This document shows, one piece after another, positions 1 through 11,432 of a DNA stretch of 64,000 nucleotides (its first letter is position 1; every line of letters begins with the position of its first letter). The DNA comes from Tolypeutes matacus (taxonomy: Eukaryota; Chordata; Mammalia; Cingulata; Chlamyphoridae): assembly GCA_026826555.1 (NCBI GenBank), contig JAKSZT010037198.1, forward strand, positions 9,189,512-9,253,511, written 5' to 3'. The translations under genes and the position numbers were made by a program. The notes below the pieces were generated by a model. It was not told the DNA's origin and made no database searches. It saw only the letters and a program-made list of their open reading frames with translations.

Positions 1-715
1 GTGATAAGCAATATACGCTAACCAATGTATACTAACACCCTAGGCATAAGGGAGAAACTGACTTCCAGAGTTAGTACACCAAAAGAACTACATGCCTAGA
101 TATCAACAAATGATCACAAGCCATACAAAGAAACAGGAAGAGATGGCTTATTCAAGGAAACAAATTAAAACCATTGGAGAACACATATTGTAACAACTAA
201 TCAAAGACATTCAGTCAAATATCCTAAATCATTTCAAGGAGCTAAAGGAAAATAAGGATATAAATAATGTAAACATTGATATAGAACTAAAGCATATAAT
301 AAAATCATGTATGAATAAAAAGAATTATAAAGTTTTAAAATGAATGCACCAGAACTCATGGGGTGAAAAACACAATAATGGAAATTTTAAAAAAACTACA
401 TTAGAGAAATTCAACAGCAGATTTGTACAAGCAGAAGAAAGAACCAGTGAACTAGAAGACAGGGTAATCAAAATCACACAGTTGAAAGAGCAGATAAAGG
501 AAACAATAAAAAAGTGAGCAGAGCCTAAAGGACCAGTGGTACAACATGAAGTGTACCAACATATGTATTCTTGGAGTCCCAGAAAGAGAGGAGAATGGGA
601 AAGTGGCAGGAAGAATATTTGAGGAAACAATGGCCAAAAATTTCCCAAATCTTATGAAAGACATAAATATACATGTCTAAGAAGTGCAACTAACTTCAAA
701 CAGGATAAACCTTAA
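1..715 (+). pseudogene. L1 ORF1 relic (left-truncated by window)
   Basis: Broken remains of the L1 first open reading frame, which encodes an RNA-binding coiled-coil chaperone. Around 405-515 the plus strand reads RFVQAEERTSELEDRV, a typical end of the ORF1 coiled coil. Around 565-655 it resembles the start of the RNA-recognition domain (GVPE-like, then EE/FPNL-like residues) but only across frame changes. Stops and frameshifts are frequent, so it is not translatable as a whole. It is followed directly by ORF2-derived sequence, so much of ORF2 has been deleted. Confidence 0.75.
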
Positions 716-1490
716 AAGGTCTTTTGCAAGACCCCATGATCAAGTGGGATTTATCCCAGGAGTGCAAAGGTGGTTCAACATAAGAAAATAAATTAATGTA
801 ATACACCATCTTAATAGAATTAAAGGGAAAAAATACTCATGATCACCTCAAATGATGCAGAAAATGTGTTTGACAAAATTAAGTATCCCTTTCTGATAAA
901 AATACTCAGAGAACTAGGAATATATGAAAGGGCATATATGAAAACATTGTACATTGGAAACTACAAAACATTCCTGAAAGAAATTTAAAAAGGCCTAAAT
1001 AAATGTTCATGGATTTGAGGACTAAATATTGTTAGGATGTCAATTATAACCAAACAGATTTATAAATCAAATACAATTACAATAAAATTTTCAATTAAAA
1101 ATCCCAACAGACTTATTTGGAACAATGAAAAAGCCAATCATCAAATGCATTAAAAAGGATCACTGGCCCGAAATAGCCAAAAACTCTGTGAAAAAGAAGA
1201 ACATAATTGGAGGGCTCAGACTTACTAATTTCAAACTTTATTACAAAGCTACAGTAATCAAAACAGCATAGTACACCAAAACATATGAACAAATATATAG
1301 ACAAATGACATCAAATTAGGAGTTCAGAAATAAATCCTCATACTTTTGGCCAACTGATTTTTGATAAGAGTGCCAAATCCACTCTTTAGGAAAAGAATAG
1401 TCTCTTCAACAATGGGTGCTGCTGGAACTTGATGGCCATATGCAAAAGAATGACAGTGGAACCTTACCTCATACCATGTACAAAAATTAA
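716..1490 (+). pseudogene. L1 ORF2 relic, reverse transcriptase to C-terminal part
   Basis: Decayed L1 ORF2 (endonuclease/reverse transcriptase). At 730-790 the plus strand encodes a DPMIKWD-like stretch, and near 840-900 an H-N-DAENVFDKI-like stretch, both typical of the region after the RT catalytic core. At 1110-1490 it continues with the C-terminal region. Several stops and an apparent internal deletion near 940-1020 break the frame. The 3' UTR is missing: sequence switches at about 1490-1508 to the 5' end of another L1. Confidence 0.7.
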
Positions 1491-1507
1491 CTCAAGAGGA
1501 GAGGATT

Positions 1508-2440
1508 GTGGAAAGCTGATGGACTAGGAAGTTCCAGTATTCAGTCATTCCATCATAAGAACTAATAAACAGGCAGGAATTGTCTGACAAAACTATACCA
1601 AAACTTAAGAGTCTACTAGAATACTGTATAGCATCCAAGGAAGAGTGGGAGGAAGAGACTGACAAATTATGGCAAGGACTAATAAATTTCTCTCTCCATG
1701 CAGCAGTTACTGGTGCCCATCTCCTACTCTTGCAATATGACATTGTGGGGTATGGCCCCTGGCTAGCTTGCTGATGAATGAAAGGGACTTAAAAATCTTC
1801 TTCCCCAAGACTAAAGATGGGCTTGCCTGATTGCTGATGACAGCTTATGATTAGCAACTTTGGATCACTGGAAGACTGGTTCTGAGGGTGGCCATTGTTC
1901 AAAGCCACCCCAGACAAAGCCAGGTGAGGAGACTTAAAGATACTTCACTTCCTTGGAGCTGTGGGGGAAAGTTAATTGAAGGCCTGCATTAGCTGGGCAG
2001 GTCAAGAAAGCACAGCTTGGAGAGCCATGTAAGAAACTCCTGAGGAACTTCCTCATCTCCTACCCAGGGCAGGTTGGAGCCAGTTTCCACTTGCTTCATG
2101 GGTCCCTGGTTTTGATCTGGCCTGGAAAGACCGACTTGGAAAACTCTTCTCCAGCATGCCTCCCTCCCAGAATTTGCTCTCCAGATGATAGCAGCTTAAG
2201 ACAATGAAAGACATGTAAGGAACTGCACAGGAAGACAGCCTGGGGCAAAGGAGTGCCTGCTTTAAACACTCAGGAGAGGGAGGTGTGTGTCCTGGGAAAT
2301 AGAGGGGATATCCAAATTCCTGTAAATACTGGAACTTCAAAACAACTAACAAGCACAAGCCCAGCACAAGACACAGGTCCAGAAAAGACAGGAAGGGCAC
2401 TGTACTCTACATTTGTCTGGGGTGGACCTTTAAGGTAGGA
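1508..2440 (+). mobile_element. L1 5' UTR
   Basis: The segment opens with a degenerate version of the L1 5' start (GGAAAGCTGATGGACTAGGA, compare GGAAGATGGCGGAGTAGG) and leads into ORF1 N-terminal sequence at about 2440. The same architecture is seen in reverse at 43230-44345. L1 5' UTRs carry the internal promoter. Short open frames here (1580-1774 and 2253-2438) look incidental. Confidence 0.65.
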
Positions 2441-2690
2441 GGACTGATGCTCAATAAAATCTCTGTCTTATACCAGCTGTTTACAAAATCAAGAAACAGA
2501 CATCTCAGAGAATAAATCCCAGAGTTAGCATTTAAAAATATTAAAATGTAGTGTGCAACAAAGAGAACAAGACAAAGAAACAGGAAATGATGACTCATCC
2601 AAAGAAAGAAAAATAAAAATCCAGAAAAAAACAATGAAGAAGACCAGAATGTGGACATACTGAACAAAGACCTTCAGAAATGATCTATAG
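2441..2690 (+). pseudogene. L1 ORF1 N-terminal relic (part 1 of split element)
   Basis: ORF1 N-terminal region following the 5' UTR. The sequence stops matching at 2690, where a noncoding retroposon is inserted, and the coiled-coil part resumes at about 3546. It forms one original element with 1508-2440, 3546-4187 and 5994-6255. Confidence 0.6.
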
Positions 2691-3545
2691 GTAGGGCAGA
2701 CAATCTCAGGAATTTAACACCCTGCCAGTGGGTCTTACTTTGGAATATATGCTCCCCAATGTAATAAAGTTAGTCACTTATAATTTTCCTACACATTACT
2801 TTTCTTCCCCTTTTATTTGAACCTATAATTAGCACTATTCTTGTTAAATATATGTCCCAGAGACTTAAATCTTCAGTCTGTTAATTTGCCAGTTGAGCCC
2901 TGAATCATCTCAGCATAATTTCAACACCTACTCACTCAGAACAACTAACAAGAGGATGATGATGGACAATGCCCATCCCTAAAAACAGAAAGTATCTACA
3001 ACTGCAAGCAAGGCACTTCCATCCATCTGCCCCATGGGATTTAAGACCCCACTCAATCAGAAACAAGGGGGACATCACCATCCCCAAATACTCAAGATTG
3101 AGGAATGAACAAACATAAGGGGGGAATGCAACTAAGGACTAAAGCAGACTTTTTATTATTCTAGCAATGGAAGAATTTGTATCATTGATATAAAGGCAGT
3201 GGCCACCAGAGGTTCTGAGGGGATGGAGTAGGAAGAATAGGTGTACAATGGAGTATTTTGGGGACATTGGAATTGTCCTGCATAACACTGCAATGACAGA
3301 TACAGGCCATTATACATTTTTTTCAAAACCTATAAAATTGTGTTGTACAAACTGTAAACTAGACCATAGTTAGAAGCAATGCTTAAATATGTGTTCATCA
3401 TTTGTAACAAATATACCACACTAATGAAAGATGTTGTTAATGGTGGAAAGTTTTGGAGGGGGATGGCGTTGGGTATATGGAAATCCCTTTTATTTTTGAT
3501 GTAACACTTATGCAATCTAAAGCTTCTTTAAAAATTAAAAATTAA
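2691..3545 (+). mobile_element. Noncoding A-tailed retroposon, 5'-truncated copy
   Basis: An 855 bp insertion into L1 ORF1. It aligns by eye with 5055-5930: the sequence around GGGCAGACAA matches GGGCAGATAG near 5060, and the CTAGCAATGGAAGAA block at about 3160 matches 5530. It ends in an A-rich tail (about 3530-3550). It belongs to the sub-group that contains ACCTATAAAA near 3328, shared with the copies at 55089 and 61986. The target duplication is not convincing. No coding capacity is seen. Class is inferred as L1/HAL1-derived 3' UTR sequence. Confidence 0.65.
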
Positions 3546-4187
3546 AAAAAATTATCTTAAAAGTGCTCAAGAAGATGAAGGAAAATACAGAAAATGAACT
3601 AAAGTATATTAGGAAAACTATGAATGAGCAGCATGAGAATCTTAGCAAAGAAATAGAAATTTTAAAAAGGAACCAAACAGAACGTCTGCAGTTGAAAAGC
3701 ACAATTACTGAAATGAAAAATTCCCAGGAGGGTTTCAACAACAGATTGGAGTTGGCAGAAGAAAAAACTGGCTAACTAAATGATGAGAAAATTGAAATGT
3801 GTCAAGATGAGGAGCAGAAAGAAAAATGAATTATAAAAAGCAAAAATAGCCTAAGAGATCTCTGGCACATCATCAAGTGTACCAATATATGAATTATAGG
3901 TGTACCAGAAGAAGAAAAAGAAAAAGGGACAAAAGGGATATTCAAAGAAATAATGACAGAGCTTCCCAAAGTTAGCAAAAGACATGGGTATATACATTTA
4001 AGAAGCCCAAGGAATACCAAACAAGATAAATATGAAGAAAAATACATCCTGTCTTAAATTGATTATACCACCAAATGCAGAGGACAAGGACAGAGTTCTG
4101 AAAACTGCAACAGAGAAAAATACATGTTACGTACAAGGGAGTCCTAATTTGATTGAGTAATGATTTCTCATCAGAAACCATGGGGGT
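3546..4187 (+). pseudogene. L1 ORF1 relic, coiled coil to C-terminal domain (part 2)
   Basis: The frame at 3563-3775 encodes 70 residues of heptad-rich coiled coil (includes KMKENTENELKYIRKTMNE), characteristic of L1 ORF1p. After a stop, degenerate RNA-recognition and C-terminal domain sequence follows: GVPEEEKEKGTKGIF-like at 3900-3945 and ISHQKPWG-like (a decayed SSETM motif) near 4165-4185. It is interrupted at about 4188-4204 by a retroposon insertion and resumes at 5994. Confidence 0.8.
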
Positions 4188-4204
4188 AAAAAAGCAGTGG
4201 GTTA

Positions 4205-5980
4205 CAATGTCTTAATTTTATTTAATTTTTAGTTTTTTAAAAATTTTATGTATTTCATTTCTTATATTTAAACCTATCATTATTTCATTTTCATATTAAT
4301 TGAATTTGGCTACTTTATTGGCTTCATTTTTGAAAAGGCTTTGGATCACAGTAGGGTTACAAATGGGGCAGGGGAGGATCATTGTTGTGGGGTATCAGTG
4401 ATGGGGGATACATGAGAGGGGGTTTACCTGGGCATACATATAAGGTATATAAATATGTTCAAATGTTCATGGGGCATTGTCACAGTGGGTGGAGACTCAC
4501 ACAATAACTGAAAGAATATTGATTTCCCATCCTGGAGCACTCTGCCACATTCTCTAATGGAGCAGCAACAGTCTCCCAAGTGCAGGGGCAATGACTGGCA
4601 AAGGAGGATGGTCCATTGATGGGCCCTTGGTATTGACGACTATGTTTATGAGCCTTGCTCTTGAAATTGAAACTTAGCCTATTGTTGTGGGGTGCCTAAG
4701 AGTTGCCTCCTGAGAGCCTTCTTGTTGCTCAAATATGGCCTCTCTCTAAGCTAAACTCAGCATATAAATGCATTACCTTCCCCCCAGTGTGGGACATGAC
4801 TCCCAGTGATGAGCCTCCTTGGCACTGAGGGATTACTACCAAGCACCAACTAGCAATGCAACTGTAAAAAGACCTCGAATAAAAAGAAGAAAAGATAAAG
4901 ACACATGAATTTATATGGCTAAGAGACTTCAAAGTGAGTTGGGAGATCATCCCAGAGGTAACGCTTATGCACATCTCAGCAGGATCTCATAGACAGCCAA
5001 AGTGGATACCAGATGATGGGGCTCCTGAGGGCTCTGGAGACATCCAGGTCCCATGGTCAGGGCAGATAGCTCCGGAGTTTGGTGCCTTGCCAGTGGGCCC
5101 CACTTTAGAGTTTGTGCTCCTGAGAGTGACAGAGTTGGACTCAATTATGGCTTCCCTACATGGCTCATCTGTCCCTTCTATTTAAACCTATACTTGCTGC
5201 TGGAGTTTGTAGTTGTATATCCAAAAGACTGGAATCTTTGGGCTATCCATGTGCCAGCTGGGCCCAGAGCCTCAGCAGAGTTGCAACACCTACTCTCCAG
5301 TTCATTGGACTCACCCAGGACAACTAATAAGGAGGTTGAGGATTGACAACCACCATACCAAGGAAATGAGAGAGCTTACAACTGCAGGCAAATGAGTCCC
5401 ATCCATTGGCTGTATGGTATCGAAGCCCCCTCTCAATTAGACATTACCATCCCAGAATCCTCAGGATTGGGGAATGAATATGGACAAGAGTGGACTTACT
5501 GGTATTCTGCTATAGACATATTGTTATTCTAGCAATGGAAGAAATTACAATATTGATATGGAGGCAGTGGCCACTGGAGGCTCTGGGGGCAGGGAGAGGG
5601 AAAAACAGCTGTAATATGGGGGCTTTTTTGGGACTTGGTAATCATCCTGAATGACATTGCAATGACATATATAGGCCATTTTATATCATCCCATAACACA
5701 CATAACTGTGGGGGAGAAAGTGTAGACTACAATGTGAACTGTAGTCCATGCTCAGTGGCAATGCCCCAGGAAGTGTTTATCAATTGCAAGGAATGTGCCG
5801 CACTAATGAAGGATGTTGTTTATGTGGAGGGTGTGGGAGGTGTGGGGAGTGGGGCATATGGGAATCCATATATTTTTTGTGAAACATTTATGCAATCTAA
5901 GTATCTTTAATAATAATAATAATAAAAAATAATGCCAGAAAAGTTGATGATCTAATGGGAAAAAAAAAAAAAAAAAAAAA
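4205..5980 (+). mobile_element. Noncoding A-tailed retroposon, longest copy (about 1.78 kb)
   Basis: Inserted in L1 ORF1 and flanked by a duplication whose core is AAAAAAGCAGTGGGTTA (4188-4204 and about 5977-5993), a typical L1-mediated target-site duplication. It ends in a poly(A) tract at about 5961-5982. No long open frame or RT-like protein is present. The 3' third is shared with copies at 2691, 28975, 47256 and 55089 (plus) and 21955 and 61986 (minus). An AT-repeat/A-rich tract at about 5909-5932 is followed by 28 bases and then the terminal poly(A), which suggests read-through past a first polyadenylation site. I infer an L1-dependent family; its exact name is not known to me. Confidence 0.7.
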
Positions 5981-5993
5981 AAGCAGTGGGTTA

Positions 5994-6255
5994 AAATACT
6001 TATAGTGCTGACATTAAAAAAAAAAAAATGCCAACCAAGATTTATTATCCAGCAAGACTTTTTAAAAATGAGGGAAAGTTTAAGAGATTCCAATATAAAC
6101 AAAAGCTGAGGGAGTTTATCACCACTAAACCTGCCCTACCAGGAATGTTAAGGAAGAACTTCAGACTGAAAGGAAAGGACACTAGATAGTGGTTCAAAGA
6201 GACATAAAGAAGTAAAGCCAGGAGACACTAATGGGGTGAGCAGAGACAAGTAACT
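5994..6255 (+). pseudogene. L1 ORF1 C-terminal relic (part 3)
   Basis: Resumes the ORF1 C-terminal domain after the inserted retroposon: CCAACCAAGATTTATTATCC, then text equivalent to KNEGKFKRFQ..NKSxRE and TKPALPGMLRKNF, matching the usual QPRILYPAKLSFK...KQKLREFV...RPALQEML region. The match fades near 6255 before any ORF2 endonuclease sequence. Confidence 0.7.
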
Positions 6256-6754
6256 AGATTTTAACATAGATAATTGAATGCAATTTATCTTTTAATGTTT
6301 TTATAAGAGGGGTTCGCAAGTGTACCTCTGTAAACTTGCCGACTTTCAGTTGAGAAGACAATACCATGCTGTCTATGCTAAATCTAGTAATCGTATACGT
6401 TCTAAAGGCTTTTTCTCCTATTTTTCTGTTTCTGTAGGACCATTTTACTTGCAAGGAAGATACAAAAGGATGATGGGTTACTTCAGAGAATCAGTTTGAA
6501 AAAAAATCTGGAACCAGAAACTCAAGTGCTAAAATTCACTTCATTTCTATATTCTTGTTTCAGTCAGGTTCAGTAAGAAAGCCAGAAATCAACTCATGGT
6601 TTCCTTCTCTTCCATTTACCTGGTGAAAAAAGAATGGCCACAGATATGCTAGGTTTACATTTTTACATTCAACCACCTGAACTGATGCTATCCATGTCCC
6701 AAATAAACTTAATACCATCATAAAGTGTTTTCATAATATCAGAGATTCTGTTTA
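6256..6754. other. Unassigned AT-rich sequence
   Basis: No repeat, coding or RNA feature recognised. A 66-codon minus-strand frame at 6254-6454 has no recognisable similarity and is probably chance. Confidence 0.5.
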
Positions 6755-7170
6755 ATGTTGTAATATTTGGAAGCAATCTAGATATCCAGCAATTTGGGTT
6801 AGCTAAATAATAGCAATTCATTCATTCAAAGAAATGTTAGCCATCCATTAACAACGATGGTTTTGAAAACGATGTGGACACAAGGAAATGTTACCTATTG
6901 AGTCTTAATTATTTTAAAAGGTGAAAATTGTGAAACTATGCTTAATGCTAGATGGCATATGCACATGAGTAAGATTTAAAAACAATGCTCTAACGTGTTG
7001 GATGGTGTAAGATTTTTGGTACTTATTTTTTAATAACAAAATGTGGTTATATTAGTCTTAAAACAGTAACTTTTATAAAGTATGAGTATCTTTCAAAAAT
7101 TATTTTAATTCCACATGTAAATTTAAAAAGCTTTTTGAGGTGCAGTCAGGGAGAGAAAAGAAGACAATTT
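6755..7170 (+). mobile_element. Probable ancient L1M 3' UTR fragment
   Basis: The phrases TTGGAAGCAATCTAGATATC, GGTTAGCTAAATAA and GTTAGCCATCCATTAA follow the order of the ancient L1M 3' UTR (TTGGAAACAACCTAAATGTCC, GGTTAAATAA, GCAGCCATTAAAA). Highly diverged, so this is by-eye similarity only. Confidence 0.45.
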
Positions 7171-7227
7171 CTATAATCTCATCACAACCTCACAATTATA
7201 GCTAGTATTTTGGTCTAACACAGAACA

Positions 7228-7375
7228 TCTTTGTATTAATTCAATAAACATTTACTGAGTGCCAGCAGGTGCCAGATTCCATTTTATGGAGAAGGGATAA
7301 AGCATTGAACAACAAGGACAATAACAACAGCAAAATCATCCATCCCTTGCTGAGCTTACATTCTAGTGATAATTT
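7228..7375 (-). mobile_element. L2 fragment (3' part)
   Basis: Contains TTCAATAAACATTTACTGAG, TGCCAGCAGGTGCCAGATTC and GAGCTTACATTCTAGTG in order, which is the reverse complement of the L2 3' region (TGCCTGGCACATAGTAGG, CAATAAATGTTTG). Confidence 0.6.
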
Positions 7376-7489
7376 TTAATGTTCAACTTTTCATCTTGCT
7401 TCATATAAAAATGTATAAGAATTTTCATGCTATTACATAATTTTATGAGGATTATTTTAATATATGCATCATATTCCATACAATGGGTA

Positions 7490-8093
7490 TGTATTAGCCA
7501 GCCAAAGGGGTACTCATGCAAAATACCATAATTGGTTGGTTTTTACAAAGAGTATTTATTTGGGGTAGAAGCTTACAGTTACCAGGCCATAAAGCATAAG
7601 TTTCTTCCTTCTCCAAAGTCTGTTGCCAATTGTTGGAGCAAGACAGCTGCTGTCGTTTGCCAGGGTTCAGACTTCTTGGGTTCCTCTCTACCAGAGGCTC
7701 TGTTTCTTTCTGGGCTCAGCGTTTCTGTTTCCTCCACAATGTCAGCTGTAGACTATGAGGCTTTCTAGGCTGTGCCTCGTTCCACAAGGCCAGCTGTGAA
7801 CTGTCAGGCAAACGGCTCGTCTCTTTTCCTGGGGCCTTCTCTCCTTCCTCACGACCAAGCTCCTTTGTATGCTTATTTCCTAGGGCTCCAGCTCAAGACT
7901 CTGCATCAGAACTCCAACTAAAAACTCAAACTCAAACTCCTCTGCTCTGCCATGTAGTTTTATCTCTGAGTCTTACTGACATGGCCCAATCAAAGCCCTA
8001 AGCATAACTTAATCATACCCAGAGGAACAGACCAGTTTACAAGCATAAATCAATATCTATTTTTGGAATTCATAACTATGTCAAACTGCCACA
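7490..8093 (-). mobile_element. ERVL-like solo LTR, group 1 (604 bp)
   Basis: Begins TGTATTAG and ends GCCACA on the plus strand, so in sense it runs TGTGGC...CTAATACA with canonical TG/CA ends. It is bracketed by an exact 5 bp duplication, GGGTA (7485-7489 and 8094-8098), the size made by ERVL/MaLR integrases. An AATAAA lies on the minus strand at 7555-7560. Same family as 47939-48436, 52330-52939 and 63758-64000. No internal retroviral sequence adjoins it, hence a solo LTR. A 78-codon frame at 7532-7768 lies inside and is incidental. Confidence 0.8.
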
Positions 8094-8098
8094 GGGTA

Positions 8099-10022
8099 CT
8101 TAGTATTATTATTTTTAACCATCTTTCTATTATAAAATAACTTGTTTATGTTTAACGGATCTTTAATACCATAAATACCTTTATAAGTAAACTGCAGCTT
8201 TTTTCATGAAGTCATTTTATTCTGGAACTGTGTTTTATTTAATCTTATGATCAATTCCAAAAGTTAAACTATTGAGACTAAATAAATATAAATTTGAGGC
8301 TCCAAATGTATTTTGTTAAATTGTTTCTCCAAATACTTCTGTTTATGTTTCTATCAGCAATATACTAGAGTATCCATCTTACCTTATACTCTTCAGGATA
8401 CAGTATTATCAATGATTTTTTTTTATTACTGTAGTTAAAAAATGCTATCTGTGTTTTCTCTTTTTTTTGCATTTCTATTTTTATTAATTAAAATGATCAT
8501 GTCTCCTACTTATAGTTTCTGTTTTCTTTATTTAAAATAATCTCTTTATAATTTTTTTTCATTATCTAATTAGCTATTGAAATTTATGATACATTTTAAA
8601 CTCTCTGATCATGAGATGTTAATGATTATACAAAATGTTATAGTTTGTTATTTTCTTTTAATTACCAGTACTTCTTGGCACAGGAGTTATTACTATTATC
8701 ATCACTGTTATTATCATTACTACTAACTGTACAAGTAGTATTTTCTTGTGGTCTAATCTGTCAGTCTTCTGGTATGCTGATTTCTAAGCTGGAAAGATAT
8801 ATATTTCTTCAATGATCACTGAATTCTCTCACTTTTTGGAATTTTAAAAATCTTATTATTTTTAATTTATGTCTTGAATCATTTTCAGTGATGTAAAAAT
8901 CTAAGAAGTATTTTCCTCTCCAAATACTAATTCTCCCAGCACATTTCAATGTACTTATGTTTGCTAACTCATTGATTAATATGGCTTCTTAACATTATAA
9001 AAACTATTATCTAGTAAAAGGAGGGCCTTTTCTTAAGCAGATGTAATTCATATTCTGGTACCACATATACTCTTGGTTGAAATTTTTTTCTCTGTCTGGG
9101 TAGTTGATCCACATGGTTCAAAGACAGAAATTGATTAGAGTATAAGGATGCCTATCCAATCAGTCAGAGAAGCTAAGGCAGCCACAGCAGTGACAGAGAG
9201 ATGAAACAGTAATTTGATCACATTAACATCCATATCTTAACTATAAGACAAGTAAGACAATTATGAAGCATTTCAAAGGCAGTATGCAATCAATCACATG
9301 CAATATTTGAACTCAAAGCTAATGTACTTTCTTTCTTCATAGCGTCTATTGTCTTTCACTCCAGAAATCCCCTTGGTATCTTCACTTGTAATAAATAATT
9401 TATTTTCATTTTTGATGTTTGAGTGCTCTCAGTTTTCAAGTACCACCAGTCCCCTTTCTCCTTCTACTCCATTCTGGACAAGCTGATAAGAAAGACCAAG
9501 TGTTCCTTACTATGGGGCTCCTGGGAAGTTTAAACTACACAGGGCGGAGGTCAGAACCCTCACTCCAACCCCATCTCTTAATCACCATAACACCCTGAGC
9601 CAATCACTCCTTCCACAAGCCATTTTCAAATGTCCAAGGGAGCTGATCTTTTCTACCTCCCTGGTGCACGTGTGGCATTATCCAACATCCAAACCAAATT
9701 TTGTGGTGGAGAATCCACTCTATATTTGTAGGGTGATTACAACAGACACAAGAGTAATGACATAGGTACATTTTTTACCAATCAGTTGAAATTCCTAACT
9801 ACAAAATCTAAATTATTTCTTCAAGCAGCAGGGCTAGTTTCTTTTCTTTTTTTAAATCATAAGCTTTAATTGAAGAGACAATGTGATCATTAAATTGCCC
9901 AGTAAGGAAAACCTGTTATGTCCTTCCCTAAAAGAAAAAAAAAAGTCAGAAAAATAATTTCATCATTTTTTCTTTTGCATCAAGAAGAGAGTGCTGATAA
10001 CTAAAAGAATAGATAACAGGTA
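8099..10022. other. Unassigned AT-rich sequence
   Basis: No confident feature. Long T-rich runs at 8400-8560 and an ATT-rich patch near 8690-8720. Parts of 8100-8990 have the look of old, decayed LINE sequence, but I could not place them. Confidence 0.45.
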
Positions 10023-10461
10023 TATTTTAGTGTCCTATGCTGCTCAAAGCAGATATTATGAAATGGCTAATCAATGAGAAGTTATTAGCTAACAGCTTGA
10101 GGCCAGAAAATTGTCAAAATCAAGTCATTATCAAAGCGATGCTGGAGATGGGAGATCCTGCACTCCTCTCACATTGCAAGGCACATGGTGGCATCTGTTA
10201 GTCACTTCCATCTCCTCTGGGTTTTGTTTCTTTCAGCTTCTTGCTTCTGTGGCTTTTTCTCTCTCTCTCTCTATATATATATTCATTCTGTTTATAAAGT
10301 TCTCCAGTAATAGGATTAAGACCCATCCTGAATGAAGTGTACTACACCATAACTGAAGTAGCCTCATCAAAAATCCTACTTACAATGGATTTATACCCTC
10401 GTAATGGTTTAAATTTAAGAACATGTTTTTCTGGGAGTACATATAGCTTCAAACCATCACA
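10023..10461 (-). mobile_element. ERVL-like solo LTR, group 2 (439 bp)
   Basis: Aligns along its length with 36835-37295: the blocks GGCACATGGTGGCATCTGTT, TAATAGGATTAAGACC and TTTAAGAACATGTTTTTCTG occur in both in the same order. Ends are degenerate (TATTTTAG and ATCACA). Flanks AGGTA (10018-10022) and AGGAA (10462-10466) match at four of five positions, consistent with a decayed 5 bp duplication. Orientation is inferred from similarity of its ends to group 1. A CT/AT simple repeat lies inside at about 10258-10282. Confidence 0.7.
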
Positions 10462-11401
10462 AGGAATAAATGGATGAGAAGAATAAGGACACACTCGTGG
10501 ATATCCAGAAAAATTGGTACATAATATAAAAGGAGAAAATTACAAAGAATTATAGGTGGTTTGAGAAAAGGAAGAAGAAATTATAGTCCAACATTAATGT
10601 GCATTCAGCCATTCTGAAAATAATTTAAAAAGGAAATATTTTTTTCTCCTTCCCTTCTTCTTTCATTTATTTTTTCTTCCCACTTCGTTTTCACATATAT
10701 GCCCATTAATCTGCAAGTGATTTGAGTTCACTTAGTGGAAAATACAATAAAATAATAAGATTTTAAGTCTTTAACCTGCTGCAATTTCCCCCACAAATCT
10801 GTTCCCATATTAAATGATAAGGAATTTAATGATTTGGAAGTGAATATTTTAAAGCAGCATTTTATTATTATTTATCGTATCACCCATAAATACAAAAGGA
10901 ATAAGTCAAATTCAAATTATATGCCCAATATTCAAAAGCATAGAGCCAAATGAAAGTTTCAACCAAACTTCTCTGATTCACCTTCTCAAATTAACTCAAG
11001 GTTTCTAACCCCCAAGAGACCTATTTCTAATCCTCTATCTCAGCAACAGCACTGCTGCGTCTGTTTAGCTGGCCATCAACAGCACTTTATACTGCCTTAT
11101 CTGTACAAATGGTGGCAGTTGGGGGGACTTAGATGCATATATTTAAATATATTAATACTAATTGTGTAAATAATAACTTTACTCCACTTCCTTTCCTGGT
11201 ATCACTACTTCATAGGAGTCAATGTTGAAATGGGAAAGTCTCTATTTTCCTTCTCCTCCTCCTTCCCCTTTTTCTTCCCATTTTTCTGCTGTTTTCATTA
11301 GTTTCTCAGGAAGCAAAGCAGTGCTGTTTATGAATATTGTGATTCATAAATTATATGTGAAACAGCATTTTTAAAAGCTTTGTTCAGTGTTTTCTTAAAT
11401 A

Positions 11402-11432
11402 CATGTTAGAAATATCATGTATTTCTAACATG
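11402..11432. repeat. Perfect 13 bp inverted repeat, 5-base loop
   Basis: CATGTTAGAAATA at 11402-11414 is followed by loop TCATG and then its exact reverse complement TATTTCTAACATG at 11420-11432. It can form a hairpin; function unknown. Confidence 0.85.
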
